A stretch of DNA of 34,764 nucleotides from Methanosarcina sp. UBA293 (GCA_002499445.1 DALS01000029.1:22638-57401), one strand, 5' to 3'. Positions 1 to 8,241 are shown, counted from the first letter of the stretch. The notes: a model not told the origin generated them from the sequence alone. Program-made: numbers and translations.

Positions 1-202
1 CTGTTTCTTTATCTGTTTCTTTGCCTGTTTCTGTTTCTTTATCTGTTTTTTTGTCTGTTTCTTTGCTCGAATCTGCTGTATCTAAACTATCACTATCTCT
101 GGGCTCTTCATCTACAGCAGATGCCATGCCGGAAATTGTTCCAGGAATTATTAGCATTATCACTAATATATAAGTCAAAGAACTAAACAAGTAGGCTTTC
201 AT
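1..202 (-). CDS. Secreted low-complexity protein, N-terminal part only
   Basis: The gene runs off the left edge, so only the first 67 residues are visible. The ATG at 200-202 has a strong GGAGG ribosome site at 212-216, nine bases upstream. Residues 1-28 form a signal peptide with a hydrophobic core (LTYILVIMLIIPG) and an Ala-Ser-Ala cleavage-like end. An acidic stretch (DEEPRDSDSLD) follows. From about residue 48 the protein becomes a degenerate Lys-Glu-Thr-Asp repeat, encoded by the repeated ctgtttcttt units visible on the plus strand. I infer an exported protein with a charged linker or stalk. No catalytic domain is visible and the family is not recognised. The lipoprotein at 27652-28728 also has a charged low-complexity segment, but at its C-terminus. 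Confidence 0.75.
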   Translation of the reverse strand, partial: MKAYLFSSLTYILVIMLIIPGTISGMASAVDEEPRDSDSLDTADSSKETDKKTDKETETGKETDKET

Positions 203-716
203 TTTTATTGGCCTCCGCCACAAGTCTATGAATAGGAAACTCAGGTGCATCTTTGTATTTTAGCAATGGATCATATAATCATAGAAATAAAATTTTGGGT
301 TTTATAAGCTAAAGATTTCAAAGGGGAGAGCGACAAGATATAGATTTTTGTCTTACTTCATATTATCCTTTGATAATTATGTTGCCTGAAGTTACTATAA
401 ATTTCCTTTGATTCGATATCAGTGTATCTAAACATCAGTGTCTCTAAATATGAAGTATACTCTTAAATTGAACGATTCAGATAAACAGATAAATAAACCA
501 GAATGTCTAAATTTTGAGAAGCTGGCTCTGTAGTTCTTTTTATGCTTCTATCAATTGCATCTTTCCTTCTTTTTCATAAATCAGTGCTTAAATGACTTTG
601 TGGGGTTGCTATATAACTGTGACTGCCAGAGAATCTTTGATTCTCAGTGCTTCTGAAGCAAAATTCTGGCGAGAAAATCCGATAACTTTAATACTCTATA
701 ATGCTGCTTTCCTCTA
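203..716. other. Intergenic region between divergent genes
   Basis: This AT-rich spacer of about 510 bases holds the ribosome site of the left-edge gene (212-216) and the promoter of the plus-strand prenyltransferase gene. A short hairpin of the form gagaatc-ttt-gattctc lies near 630-646. I see no further gene on either strand. Confidence 0.6.
686..695 (+). promoter_or_regulatory. TATA box of the ubiA-type gene
   Basis: The sequence ctttaatact lies 22-31 bases before the ATG at 717. Archaeal transcription starts about 25 bases after the TATA box, so the transcript probably begins within a few bases of the start codon. No Shine-Dalgarno sequence is seen, which agrees with a leaderless mRNA. 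Confidence 0.5.
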
Positions 717-1586
717 ATGTCTGCAGGCGTACGCACATATCTAGAACTTATGAGATACGGAAACTGCCTTATGGCAGGTTTTGCAGCCGTAATTGGAACA
801 CTAATAGCTTTTAATATCTTGGCATCCGATGCCCCTAGCTTTTTTACTCCTGATAATTTTCCTTTCTTTTATTCAGGTCTTGTATTTCTGACCGTTTTTT
901 TGATTTCAGGTGCAGGAAATGTGATTAATGATTATTTTGATGTGAAGATAGATTCAATCAATCGCCCTGAAAGGCCTATCCCCTCAGGCAGGGTAAAATT
1001 AAAGGAAGCCCTTTATTTCTCTTATATCCTGTTTGGCCTTGGAATTCTTCTGGCTATTTCAATTAACTTAATTTGTGGGTTTATTGCCTTACTTAATTCT
1101 TTGTTACTTATTCTTTATGCAAAAACTCTCAAGGGCACTCCTTTTTTAGGAAACCTGAGTATAGGCTACCTGACAGGTTCAAGCTTTCTGTTCGGAGCCT
1201 CGGTTTTTGGGTTTGAAGGACTTGAAGCCCTTTTTTTGCTTTTCCTGCTTGCAGCCCTTGCAATTACTGCCAGGGAAATTGTAAAGGACATTGAGGATAT
1301 GGAAGGGGATAAAATGGAAGGGGCAGATACCCTGCCTCTACGGATAGGAGCAAAAAAAGCAAGCTACCTTGCAGTGCTTATAGGGTTTCTGGCTATGTTT
1401 TTGAGCCCGCTTCCTTACCTTATGTCTGTACTTGGTGTGCGTTACCTTTACCTTGTCCTTCTAGCAGACCTGGGATTTCTTGCAGCCATCTACCAGATTC
1501 TTGTTCGAAATAATCCTACGAAATCCTCAAAAATGTTCAAGATCGCAATGTTCTTTGCTCTCATTGCTTTTATTGCCGGGGTATAA
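717..1586 (+). CDS. UbiA prenyltransferase, probable digeranylgeranylglyceryl phosphate synthase
   Basis: This 289-residue integral membrane protein belongs to the UbiA family. The first Asp-rich motif (NDYFDVKIDSINRPERP, about residues 83-99) and the second (DIEDMEGDKMEGADTLP, about 192-208) should bind Mg2+ and the prenyl diphosphate. Eight or nine hydrophobic segments fill the rest. In archaea this subgroup usually adds the second geranylgeranyl chain to geranylgeranylglyceryl phosphate, a step in making ether membrane lipids. Related members make prenylated quinones or haem, so the substrate is an inference. The length is normal for the family. The gene is monocistronic and converges on mat, with an inverted repeat between them. 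The transcript appears leaderless. Confidence 0.85.
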   Translation: MSAGVRTYLELMRYGNCLMAGFAAVIGTLIAFNILASDAPSFFTPDNFPFFYSGLVFLTVFLISGAGNVINDYFDVKIDSINRPERPIPSGRVKLKEALYFSYILFGLGILLAISINLICGFIALLNSLLLILYAKTLKGTPFLGNLSIGYLTGSSFLFGASVFGFEGLEALFLLFLLAALAITAREIVKDIEDMEGDKMEGADTLPLRIGAKKASYLAVLIGFLAMFLSPLPYLMSVLGVRYLYLVLLADLGFLAAIYQILVRNNPTKSSKMFKIAMFFALIAFIAGV

Positions 1587-1615
1587 CCTCTTCCCGGCTA
1601 AGCCGATTCAGATCA

Positions 1616-1637
1616 AAACCTTTTTGGAAAAAGGTTT
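1616..1637. terminator. Inverted repeat between convergent ubiA-type gene and mat
   Basis: A perfect 10-bp stem (aaaccttttt / aaaaaggttt) with a two-base loop lies in the 89-bp gap between the two convergent stop codons. Its symmetric T-rich and A-rich arms could act on both strands. It is flanked by two imperfect direct copies of a roughly 30-base sequence beginning ctcttcc (about 1588 and 1654). It looks like a member of the dispersed aacctttt/aaaaggtt repeats also seen at 11.4-11.6 and 14.3 kb. Confidence 0.5.
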
Positions 1638-1675
1638 ATCAAAAAAGTACAAACTCTTCCTGGCTAGGCAGATTC

Positions 1676-2908
1676 TCAGCAAACAGGACATTTTCCTGCA
1701 ACCAGTTCCATTGAAAAAGCCTGTATATTCTCAAGCTCTTTTTCTATTACCTCAACCGCGTCTTTTTCCACATCGCTTGCAGATCCTTTCTTCATTATCA
1801 GTTGAGCAGTTGCAATCTGAGGCTGGTCGATTGGAGTCCCGATTTCACTTAAAAGCCAGACATAAACTTCGGAAATATCAGGCACTTCCCTGTAGATCCG
1901 TGTTGCAATCCTATGGGAAAGAAGGTTGTAAATTTTTCCTGTATGGCTAACAGGATTTTTACCTGCGGCGGCTTCACTGCTAACAGGACGGTTTAAAGGA
2001 ATTATTCCGTTTACGCGATTCCCACGTCCGACCTGCCCGCAGTCTGCATCTTCTGCAGAAGTGCCGGTTACGGTGGTATAAATTCCCTGTATCCCCCTGC
2101 CTGGAATATCCAGAGTATTCAGGGAAGCGGTTGGCTTCAGACACATGCAAGCTTCAAATTCGGCCCTTGCTTGCTCTGCAAACCCGGCAGCAAATTCCTC
2201 AATCTGGCTATGCAGTTCGATTTTTTTCTTAAAATACTCTTCTTCAGATTCGACAAACTTGTCCACAAGCGGCATTGCAACTGTCAGGTGGGTATCTTCC
2301 CTGTGTCTTAGCCCCATAACTTTTACGTCTTCTCCGGATTCCGGATATTCTTTTTTGAATTTCCTTGAATTCAGATATCGCTCGCACTCAAAAACAAGCT
2401 TCTCAGTGGGGCTGAGAGGTGCATATCCAACTGCTGCAGAAGTATCGTTTGCCCCGAGAATCTCTCCACCTCTGCTAAATATATCTGTAAGTTCCGCAGA
2501 ACCTCTTTTTAGCTCTACCTGGTAAATGAAATTTTCAGGATCTACAAAGCGGAGGTTATCTTGGAGCCATTGCTGCGCTGTATTAACCGCAAGGTCAGGA
2601 ACATCGATTTCTATTCCCTGTGCTTCAAAGGTTGCCCTATCTCCAATAATAAGTCTCATAGGGTTTAACACTCTACCTCCTCCTAATTTCCCTTCCACTT
2701 CCCCTGCAACGAGCATGCCCTTGTCTATATTATAGTGCAGAATAGTCCCGAAAGTTTCAAGGTACTTCTGGCTCAGGTTAACTGAAATTTGTTCCATTAT
2801 GGCATCGCAGATATAGTCCGGATGCCCTAGCCCTTTTCTTTCAACAACCTCAACCCTCTGGCGGTAAACCTCAGATGCTTTTAATTCTTCTATAATTATA
2901 TTTCTCAA
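1676..2908 (-). CDS. mat: S-adenosylmethionine synthetase, archaeal type
   Basis: This 410-residue protein makes S-adenosylmethionine from methionine and ATP, the methyl donor for the cell. It is the archaeal MAT family, which is strongly diverged from bacterial MetK. Diagnostic stretches are the N-terminal ERKGLGHPDYICDAIMEQIS (about residues 24-43), the glycine-rich GEVEGKLGGGRVLNPMR region (about 69-85), RGIQGIYTTVTGTSAEDADC (about 271-290) and the C-terminal part with GTPIDQPQIATAQL. The length is normal. The start is a TTG at 2906-2908 with GGGGG at 2917-2921, eight bases upstream. The gene lies 342 bp downstream of the RNase P gene on the same strand. That gap has a hairpin and a 26-bp tandem duplication. 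Confidence 0.97.
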   Translation of the reverse strand: MRNIIIEELKASEVYRQRVEVVERKGLGHPDYICDAIMEQISVNLSQKYLETFGTILHYNIDKGMLVAGEVEGKLGGGRVLNPMRLIIGDRATFEAQGIEIDVPDLAVNTAQQWLQDNLRFVDPENFIYQVELKRGSAELTDIFSRGGEILGANDTSAAVGYAPLSPTEKLVFECERYLNSRKFKKEYPESGEDVKVMGLRHREDTHLTVAMPLVDKFVESEEEYFKKKIELHSQIEEFAAGFAEQARAEFEACMCLKPTASLNTLDIPGRGIQGIYTTVTGTSAEDADCGQVGRGNRVNGIIPLNRPVSSEAAAGKNPVSHTGKIYNLLSHRIATRIYREVPDISEVYVWLLSEIGTPIDQPQIATAQLIMKKGSASDVEKDAVEVIEKELENIQAFSMELVAGKCPVC

Positions 2909-3250
2909 ACTCTTATCCCCCTATTTCCTTTAAGTCAGATTCCCTTAAATCATGATTCGTTAAGGTGTAATTTTCTTAAAGGCTCCATGTCCCTAGAGCT
3001 TGATAACAATTGATGTATGCTGCTTTCACTGAGATTTGCATCTCAGTCATACATACAGCTGTTGAAACTCAGTCATACATACAGCTGTTGAAATAACATC
3101 TATGATTGAACAATGATTAAATAATGATTGAGAGCGATATCCCTGTTTAACTTCAAGCCTTTTACTTGATTAACCTCAGGGCTGGCTGTTATCTAATTAA
3201 ATCTTAAGCCTCTATTATATTCAGACATTCAGATTTCAAAGTTTAATAGA
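2909..3250. other. Leader or spacer upstream of mat
   Basis: No gene is seen in this 342-bp gap. It contains the mat ribosome site at 2917-2921, an 8-bp hairpin (actgagat/atctcagt, 3028-3047) and a perfect 26-bp tandem duplication at 3042-3093. The mat promoter probably lies here, since the upstream gene is far away. Confidence 0.5.
3028..3093. repeat. Hairpin plus perfect 26-bp tandem duplication upstream of mat
   Basis: Positions 3042-3067 and 3068-3093 are identical 26-mers, each beginning ctcagtcatac and ending gctgttgaaa. The first copy overlaps the 3' arm of an 8-bp perfect stem with a TTGC loop (3028-3047). The second copy repeats ctcagt, so either copy could pair with the single actgag arm. 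A recent slippage duplication or a regulatory leader element is possible. Confidence 0.8.
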
Positions 3251-4000
3251 TTAAATAAATTCTGCTTCTTCGGATGGTCCTTTTTTGTTTTTGTCTCTAC
3301 TTCCAGGTTCGGGAGATTTTTCACTTTCCGGAAGATGCTTCAAGTACTCCTTAATCATCATAGGGAAAATATTTGCGGGCACAAAACGGACTCCAAGCTG
3401 TTCGGCCCATTTTTCAATCCCATAGTCGCTTGCAATAACTGCGGCATCAAGCTCCTTAGCAAGGATGAGAACATCAATATCAGGAGCACTATCAAGAATT
3501 CCATATCTTAGGGCAGCACGATATTTGTTCCGGAATTTGCCAATAATTCCTCCGATTACCTCTCTTTCAACCTCTTCTTTATACTCTTTTTTCTTATTTT
3601 GTGGTTTTTCCATGAAGAGACATTCTGTAGCGGCTTCCCATATCGCATCCTCAGCAACTCCCATGCCCCGGTTAATTCTCTCCCGCATATAGGCAACATA
3701 TTCGTGAAAAATCTGAGAAGTTACATTAACTCTATACCGGTCAGGAGATTTTTTCACAAGCCAGGTATCTATTTTAGCCATAACCTCCCTGTCACAGCCA
3801 TTGCGGCTTGCAAACTCGTACATTTCTTTATATACTGATGGATAGGGTACATAACAGCTTATTCCAAATTGCAGGCGAGCTTCAGCTATCAGGTTAAGGA
3901 TCGCTTTCATTCCCTCGCAAAGCGAAGCATAGCCCATAACCTCACGTGTCTGCAGATCCGTTAATGCTGTAGTATCCAGCACAAATCTCTGCTTGAGCAT
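3251..4000 (-). CDS. RNA-free ribonuclease P (HARP, PIN domain)
   Basis: This protein of about 249 residues matches the family long annotated as UPF0278 or 'RNA ligase partner protein'. Members are now known as HARPs, homologues of the protein-only RNase P of Aquifex, which removes the 5' leader of pre-tRNA. PIN-domain signatures are FVLDTTALTD near the start and the acidic segment DSAPDIDVLILAKELDAAVI followed by ASDYGIEKWAEQLGV near residue 200. A helical insert between them fits the family. The frame is open to a TTG at 4057, but a TATA box (ttatatatt, 4037-4045) lies inside that extension. The ATG at 4000 is therefore the better start. The last 25 residues are a charged tail. HARPs in archaea coexist with RNA-based RNase P, so an accessory role is likely. 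Confidence 0.85.
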   Translation of the reverse strand: MLKQRFVLDTTALTDLQTREVMGYASLCEGMKAILNLIAEARLQFGISCYVPYPSVYKEMYEFASRNGCDREVMAKIDTWLVKKSPDRYRVNVTSQIFHEYVAYMRERINRGMGVAEDAIWEAATECLFMEKPQNKKKEYKEEVEREVIGGIIGKFRNKYRAALRYGILDSAPDIDVLILAKELDAAVIASDYGIEKWAEQLGVRFVPANIFPMMIKEYLKHLPESEKSPEPGSRDKNKKGPSEEAEFI

Positions 4001-4034
4001 TTTCGAACCTTTATGAGTAATCTTGTTTATTAGT

Positions 4035-4045
4035 CTTATATATTG
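4035..4045 (-). promoter_or_regulatory. TATA box of the HARP gene
   Basis: Read on the minus strand this is caatatataag, about 37-45 bases upstream of the ATG at 4000. It predicts a transcript start near 4014 and decides the start codon of the gene, since the alternative TTG at 4057 would lie upstream of it. Confidence 0.55.
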
Positions 4046-4263
4046 ATCAAGGATCAATAAAATTCTTTGTTTTACTCGTTTTATTTACTAACTTTATATT
4101 TTTATTCTATTTTTATAGTCTTTTCTTTATTTATGATTCAATTAGTTTTTGATCAAAATCAATAACTGTATATAGTTTTAAGACATATATTTCCATAGGG
4201 AAGTTAGAACCAGAAGCTAGAAAGCGGTTTAAAACGCATTTTGTAAGGTGTCTTTTAAAGTTG

Positions 4264-4283
4264 TTTCGCATTCGAATGCGAAA
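4264..4283. promoter_or_regulatory. Perfect 20-bp palindrome, possible operator
   Basis: The sequence tttcgcattc followed by its exact reverse complement gaatgcgaaa forms a 20-bp palindrome. It sits about 25-40 bases upstream of the TATA box (4306-4317) that precedes the structured leader of the zinc-ribbon gene. That position suits binding by a dimeric transcription factor, probably an activator or a regulator shared with the divergent HARP gene. No second copy was noticed in the window. Confidence 0.5.
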
Positions 4284-4305
4284 AGTATTTGTGACTACAC
4301 ATTGC

Positions 4306-4317
4306 AATAAATATTTA
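4306..4317 (+). promoter_or_regulatory. TATA box of the structured leader and zinc-ribbon gene
   Basis: The sequence aataaatattta predicts a transcript start at about 4338-4344. That is where the first hairpin of the structured leader begins, and about 245 bases before the start codon at 4587. Confidence 0.5.
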
Positions 4318-4343
4318 CCTGTTAGTTCCTACTGTTTGCTTTT

Positions 4344-4585
4344 CCAGCTCTGGGCCAATCTTCTCGAGATTGAGGTGCTGGCAGTAATGTCAGTGGTAAT
4401 ACACAGCTCAATGGTGTGAATGATTGAGCCGGATTGGACGCCTCGAAATTGCCCGATTCGGTATGAGTATGGGTAACAAGCTGAAATGGGGAATAACATT
4501 TGAGTGCAAAAGCGGAGATATTGAAACCTTGTGTAGGCTCAGCACAGGGTTTGGTGAGAATTCCTCTGAACGAAGGAGGGGACAC
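4344..4585 (+). ncRNA. Structured RNA leader with serial hairpins
   Basis: The bases ahead of the zinc-ribbon gene fold almost continuously. Stems seen by eye are: caatct/agattg (4356-4361 with 4367-4372), inside ccagc/gctgg (4344-4348 with 4377-4381); ctggca/tgtcag closing a GUAA tetraloop (4378-4393), which competes with that outer stem; gctcaat/attgagc (4406-4412 with 4423-4429); cggatt/gattcg with wobbles (4430-4435 with 4455-4460); a 10-bp stem with one G-T pair (4524-4533 with 4543-4552); and cctc/gagg (4563-4566 with 4576-4579), which covers part of the Shine-Dalgarno site. The overlapping stems and the covered ribosome site suggest a cis-regulatory RNA. A remnant of a group II intron 5' domain is an alternative I cannot test. 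It matches no riboswitch class that I can name. Confidence 0.5.
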
Positions 4586-4586
4586 A

Positions 4587-4928
4587 ATGAAGGAGTATTG
4601 TAATATTTGTGGTCGGGAACTGCTAGAAGATGTACTGGTTGTGGACACCAGCCTTGATATGAAACCAATAAAGTTCAAAGAGGTTCAGGGGGAGAAGTCC
4701 GATTTGATATGCATTGAGTGTGCAATTGATTCGGTCGAGAATCCACCATTCGTATGTTCGAGGTGCGCGCAGCCGATCGAATTTAACGAAAAGTTCTATG
4801 TGTTCAGGGAAGCAACCACAAAACCTGGCGGTCCCGAAGTTGACTTTAAAAAAACATGTCTTGATGATAGATACGTCTGCAGCGCATGTTTTTGTGAGAT
4901 GATGAGTTCTGAGGGTGAAGAGGATTAG
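4587..4928 (+). CDS. Small zinc-ribbon protein
   Basis: This 113-residue acidic protein has Cys pairs spaced like zinc knuckles: CNICG near the N-terminus, CIEC (about residues 41-44), CSRC (about 56-59) and CSAC with a further Cys near the end. It resembles rubredoxin- or LIM-like metal-binding proteins but I cannot name the family. I chose the ATG at 4587 because GGAGGGG lies at 4575-4581 directly upstream; an in-frame upstream start at 4500 falls inside the structured leader. The stop is TAG, followed three codons later by TGA. In Methanosarcina, where TAG can encode pyrrolysine, such a backup stop limits read-through. A regulatory or metal/redox-sensing role would fit the leader but is an inference. 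Confidence 0.75.
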   Translation: MKEYCNICGRELLEDVLVVDTSLDMKPIKFKEVQGEKSDLICIECAIDSVENPPFVCSRCAQPIEFNEKFYVFREATTKPGGPEVDFKKTCLDDRYVCSACFCEMMSSEGEED

Positions 4929-5373
4929 AGAATGAAATGAAAAACGTATAAATACTCATCTACAAACTTAACTCTTCCTGAATTCTTAATCAATAGGTAA
5001 AGTCGGGTAACAGTTCCTGGAAAATACTGTCCCGAAAGTGCAGAACTGATTCTTCAGTTCTGCCACATGCTTTTTCTATCAATTTCTCTAATTTACCCCT
5101 AATTCTTTTTTCTTTATGTTTCTCTTTATCCTGTATGACTTAAACATTTAGGGATTCCTTTATAAATTATATAAAAATAAACTCAATTAATTATACACAT
5201 AAACTTCTATAAATTAATATCCACGTTTTTGATAACTTTAAGTTTTCTGTTTATTTTTAGGTATCTGATTATTAAATATCTAAATTTATATTAAAAAGTT
5301 AAACTCCGAATGAAAGGATTAAAGAACGTTGGGATATTATCAAGAATATTCTTTAATTCATGGGGAAGGTCGG
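4929..5373. other. Intergenic region with two hairpins and a promoter
   Basis: After the zinc-ribbon gene come two hairpins (listed separately), then very AT-rich DNA containing the TATA box aatttatatta at about 5283-5293 for the surface-protein gene. Nothing else is recognised. Confidence 0.5.
5004..5063 (+). terminator. Double hairpin downstream of the zinc-ribbon gene
   Basis: The first hairpin pairs cggg/cccg and acagt/actgt (5004-5034) with a two-base bulge. The second is a 9-bp perfect stem, gcagaactg/cagttctgc (5040-5063), followed shortly by ctttttc. They lie 75 bases after the stop codon, so they may end the transcript or protect its 3' end. Confidence 0.45.
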
Positions 5374-7629
5374 ATGGGTAATAAAAGGAAATTATATTCT
5401 ATAGCTTTAGCTTCAATAGTCTCAGTTTGTGTGCTTCTAACATTAATCTCAGCCATAGCATCGGCTGCTGAAGAAACCCGGCTCTCAGCGGAAACTGGAG
5501 AGGTTGGAGAACCTGCTATTTATGGTGATAAAGTTGTGTGGTCATATTGGGATAAAATTCATCTTTATGACTTGAACGCCAGAAATGACACAATAATTAG
5601 CATGCCTGGACCTTATTATGCAGCATATCCTGCTATTCATGGTGATAAGATTGTATGGTTTTTTTATAACATGTATAATCCTAAAGATGAATATGGACTT
5701 TATGTGTATGACATAACAACTTCTGAGATAATAATCACGAAGAATGTGTCAGATTGGACTTATCCTGATATTTATGGTAATAGATTTGTGTGGACTGAAA
5801 ACGGGAATATCTATATGTACGATATTTCTACTAATATTCAAACTCAGATTCCCATAAATGAATCTGCAAGCAATCCTGCCATCTATGATAACAAAATAGT
5901 ATGGGTGGGCCATAGGCTCAATGATATCGCTATAGATGAAAATAATAATTCAATAAGTAGATCAGATATTTACATGTATGATCTCTCCACTAAAAAGGAA
6001 ACTAGGGTCAGCACTAGCGGACGTGCATCAAATCCTGCTATCTACGGTGACAGGATAGTGTGGCCGGATAGTCGCAATTTAGACTTTCTTACAGAAACAG
6101 GGGATATCTACATGTACAACATCTCTACTGAGGAAGAAAGCAGGATCTCTTACAGCGAACAATCTTCTTCAGCTTCACCTCCAGCTATCTACGGTGACAG
6201 GATAGTGTGGTGTGACAAGCGTACAGGTTATAATATCTATATGTACGATCTCTCAACTCAGAAGAAAACTCAGATTACCACTAGCGGAGGTGCAATGAGT
6301 CCTGATATCTACGGGGACATAATAGTGGATAGGGATAATCGTGAAGGATTGCCCACCGGCGAAGGTAATCTTTGTGATATCTATATGTACAATCTCACCG
6401 CTAAATCCATAAAACCACAAGCTGTTTTTACATCTAATGTGACTTCCGGAAACGCACCATTGACAGTACTTTTCACTGATATCAGTAATGGTGAAGCACC
6501 CACTTCCTGGTATTGGGATTTTGGTGATGGTATCCATTCAAAACATGCTATGAATGCAACCCACACGTTTACAAAGCCAGGAAATTATACAATCAGTCTT
6601 ACTGTAGAAAACGCCGCCGGTAATAGTACAGCAACAAAGCCGAGTTACATAGTTGTTACTGATTCAAACGTTCCAGTTGCAGACTTCAATAGCAACGTTA
6701 CAGAGGGTTATGCTCCCCTCACAGTACAGTTTAATGACTTATCCCAAAAGATAGCATCAAGAACATGGGATTTCAATAACGATGGAAAGGCAGACTCAGA
6801 AGATACAAATCCAATTTATACATACACAATTCCTGGAACCTACACCGTTAATCTGACTGTAAGCAATGAAAATGGGACTGACTCAAAAACTGCTTCAATA
6901 AGTGTACTTAAACCAAGCAGTTCAAGCGGCAGCAGTAGCTCAAGTAGCAAAAGTTCAAGTAGCGGTGGTGGCGGTTCCCCCGAGCCTGCAAGAAATGTCC
7001 AGGTAAAGGAACTTTCACAGGCGTTTATTACAAGCGGAAAGCCTGTAAAGTTTGATTTCACAAAGAATGTGACTTGCGTTGTGTATATAGGCTTTGATTC
7101 GAAGAGAACTTTTGGTAAAAGTACAACAATTGTGGAACAGCTCAAAGGAAAATCTACTCTTGTTTCTGAGCTGCCTTCTGGCAAAATCTATAAGTTGTTT
7201 AATATCTGGGTTGGGAATGGAGGAATTGCAACCTCAAAGAACATCGAAAATCCAGTTGTTTGTTTCAAGGTTGAAAAATCTTGGATAAAGGACAAAAAGA
7301 TCGATCCGGTTTCCATCGTTCTTAACAGATATAACGATAAAAAATGGGAGCGATTCCCAGTAGGCCTTTCAGGGGAAGATAACGAATTCCTATATTTCAC
7401 AGCCGAAACTTCTGGGTTCTCTTCATTTGCAATAACAGGTACAACAAAAGCCTCATCTAATGAAACTATAACGAGAGTAGAGCTTGATTATCCTGAAACA
7501 ATTAGTGAAAATAATATAGAGAATAAAGGGTTACAAACCGAACAAGAAGAAATTCCAAGTACGTCAGGCTTTGAAATATATTGCGGGGTAACTAGCCTGT
7601 TTGCGATATTCCTATATAAGAGAAAGTAA
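5374..7629 (+). CDS. Secreted surface protein: seven-repeat propeller, two PKD domains, PGF-pre-PGF region
   Basis: I start this 751-residue protein at the ATG at 5374, which begins a clean signal peptide (MGNKRKLYSIALASIV...) with ggggaaggt upstream; the frame is open to a TTG at 5329. Seven repeats of the type AIYGDRIVW...DIYMYDLST...ETRIS fill about residues 35-350, as expected for one seven-bladed beta-propeller. Two PKD domains follow, each with an APLTV...FxDxS...W.FxxDG...YT...PGxYTxxLTV pattern (about 370-450 and 455-530). Then come a Ser/Gly-rich linker (about 535-555) and a region of the PGF-pre-PGF type (about 565-700). The C-terminus is a short hydrophobic segment with a KRK end, consistent with an archaeosortase-type sorting tail. 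It should be anchored at the cell surface; the ligand is unknown. No neighbour shares its operon. Confidence 0.85.
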   Translation: MGNKRKLYSIALASIVSVCVLLTLISAIASAAEETRLSAETGEVGEPAIYGDKVVWSYWDKIHLYDLNARNDTIISMPGPYYAAYPAIHGDKIVWFFYNMYNPKDEYGLYVYDITTSEIIITKNVSDWTYPDIYGNRFVWTENGNIYMYDISTNIQTQIPINESASNPAIYDNKIVWVGHRLNDIAIDENNNSISRSDIYMYDLSTKKETRVSTSGRASNPAIYGDRIVWPDSRNLDFLTETGDIYMYNISTEEESRISYSEQSSSASPPAIYGDRIVWCDKRTGYNIYMYDLSTQKKTQITTSGGAMSPDIYGDIIVDRDNREGLPTGEGNLCDIYMYNLTAKSIKPQAVFTSNVTSGNAPLTVLFTDISNGEAPTSWYWDFGDGIHSKHAMNATHTFTKPGNYTISLTVENAAGNSTATKPSYIVVTDSNVPVADFNSNVTEGYAPLTVQFNDLSQKIASRTWDFNNDGKADSEDTNPIYTYTIPGTYTVNLTVSNENGTDSKTASISVLKPSSSSGSSSSSSKSSSSGGGGSPEPARNVQVKELSQAFITSGKPVKFDFTKNVTCVVYIGFDSKRTFGKSTTIVEQLKGKSTLVSELPSGKIYKLFNIWVGNGGIATSKNIENPVVCFKVEKSWIKDKKIDPVSIVLNRYNDKKWERFPVGLSGEDNEFLYFTAETSGFSSFAITGTTKASSNETITRVELDYPETISENNIENKGLQTEQEEIPSTSGFEIYCGVTSLFAIFLYKRK

Positions 7630-7658
7630 AAAAGGAAAAGTCTAAATTTGATTTACAG

Positions 7659-7687
7659 TAAGAGGTAAAGCCTCTTATTCTTTTTTC
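7659..7687 (+). terminator. Intrinsic-like terminator of the surface-protein gene
   Basis: A 7-bp perfect stem, taagagg/cctctta (7659-7665 with 7671-7677), is followed directly by a T-rich tract to 7686. It begins 30 bases after the stop codon. Confidence 0.6.
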
Positions 7688-8230
7688 AGTTGCTTCCTTC
7701 ATTTTTCGTCTACTCTAGGCTGCTTTAGTCAAATACTCTGACGTTAGGTATAGCTTGCCGCGACTTAATGACATGGATTTTAAAATTAGCAAATTGAAGT
7801 ACTATGCACTTTTACGCTACTGTTTTTCCTCTATTAATTGAAATTTATTAGGTTAAAAATTTAAAAAAAAGGAAAAATGATGAGTTGTATATGTTTAAAT
7901 AACAGTTATCTTGTGTAACAGAGATAGAAATACGAAATTTTAGGAAAATCTAAAATCACAAAGTAAAAAGCAAAACCATAGATTACATACCCTCTAATAA
8001 GGCTGCCTCATTCGGAAATGATCATCGCAGGAGAGTTGCGTACATATTCAAAACAGAATACAAATAGTAAACCTTTGTGCTTAATGTCTCTTGATGAGGA
8101 ATTTGTTGGTGTGTTATTGTAATAAAGACTTCTGATTTTAGTATGTAAAAATGTTATTTAGTAAATATAAGTTAACTTAGTGCGATAAACGGTTTTTAGA
8201 CAAGCCCAGAAGTTCTCTTCTAACAAAAGA

Positions 8231-8241
8231 GATATATATAA
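8231..8241 (+). promoter_or_regulatory. TATA box of tRNA-Val
   Basis: The sequence gatatatataa lies 54-64 bases before the mature tRNA. It predicts a transcript start near 8265 and a 5' leader of about 30 bases for RNase P to remove. Confidence 0.5.

Noticed and set aside
1480..1950. Plus-strand open frame across the ubiA-type gene end and the mat 3' end
   Set aside because: It overlaps two solid genes and runs through the intergenic inverted repeat.
4344..4585. Group II intron
   Set aside because: The hairpins are reminiscent of an intron 5' domain, but no reverse transcriptase, no recognisable domain V and no exon structure are present. It is kept only as an alternative.
4322..4678. Minus-strand open frames over the structured leader
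   Set aside because: They lie opposite the RNA hairpins and the zinc-ribbon gene, have no ribosome site and no family resemblance.
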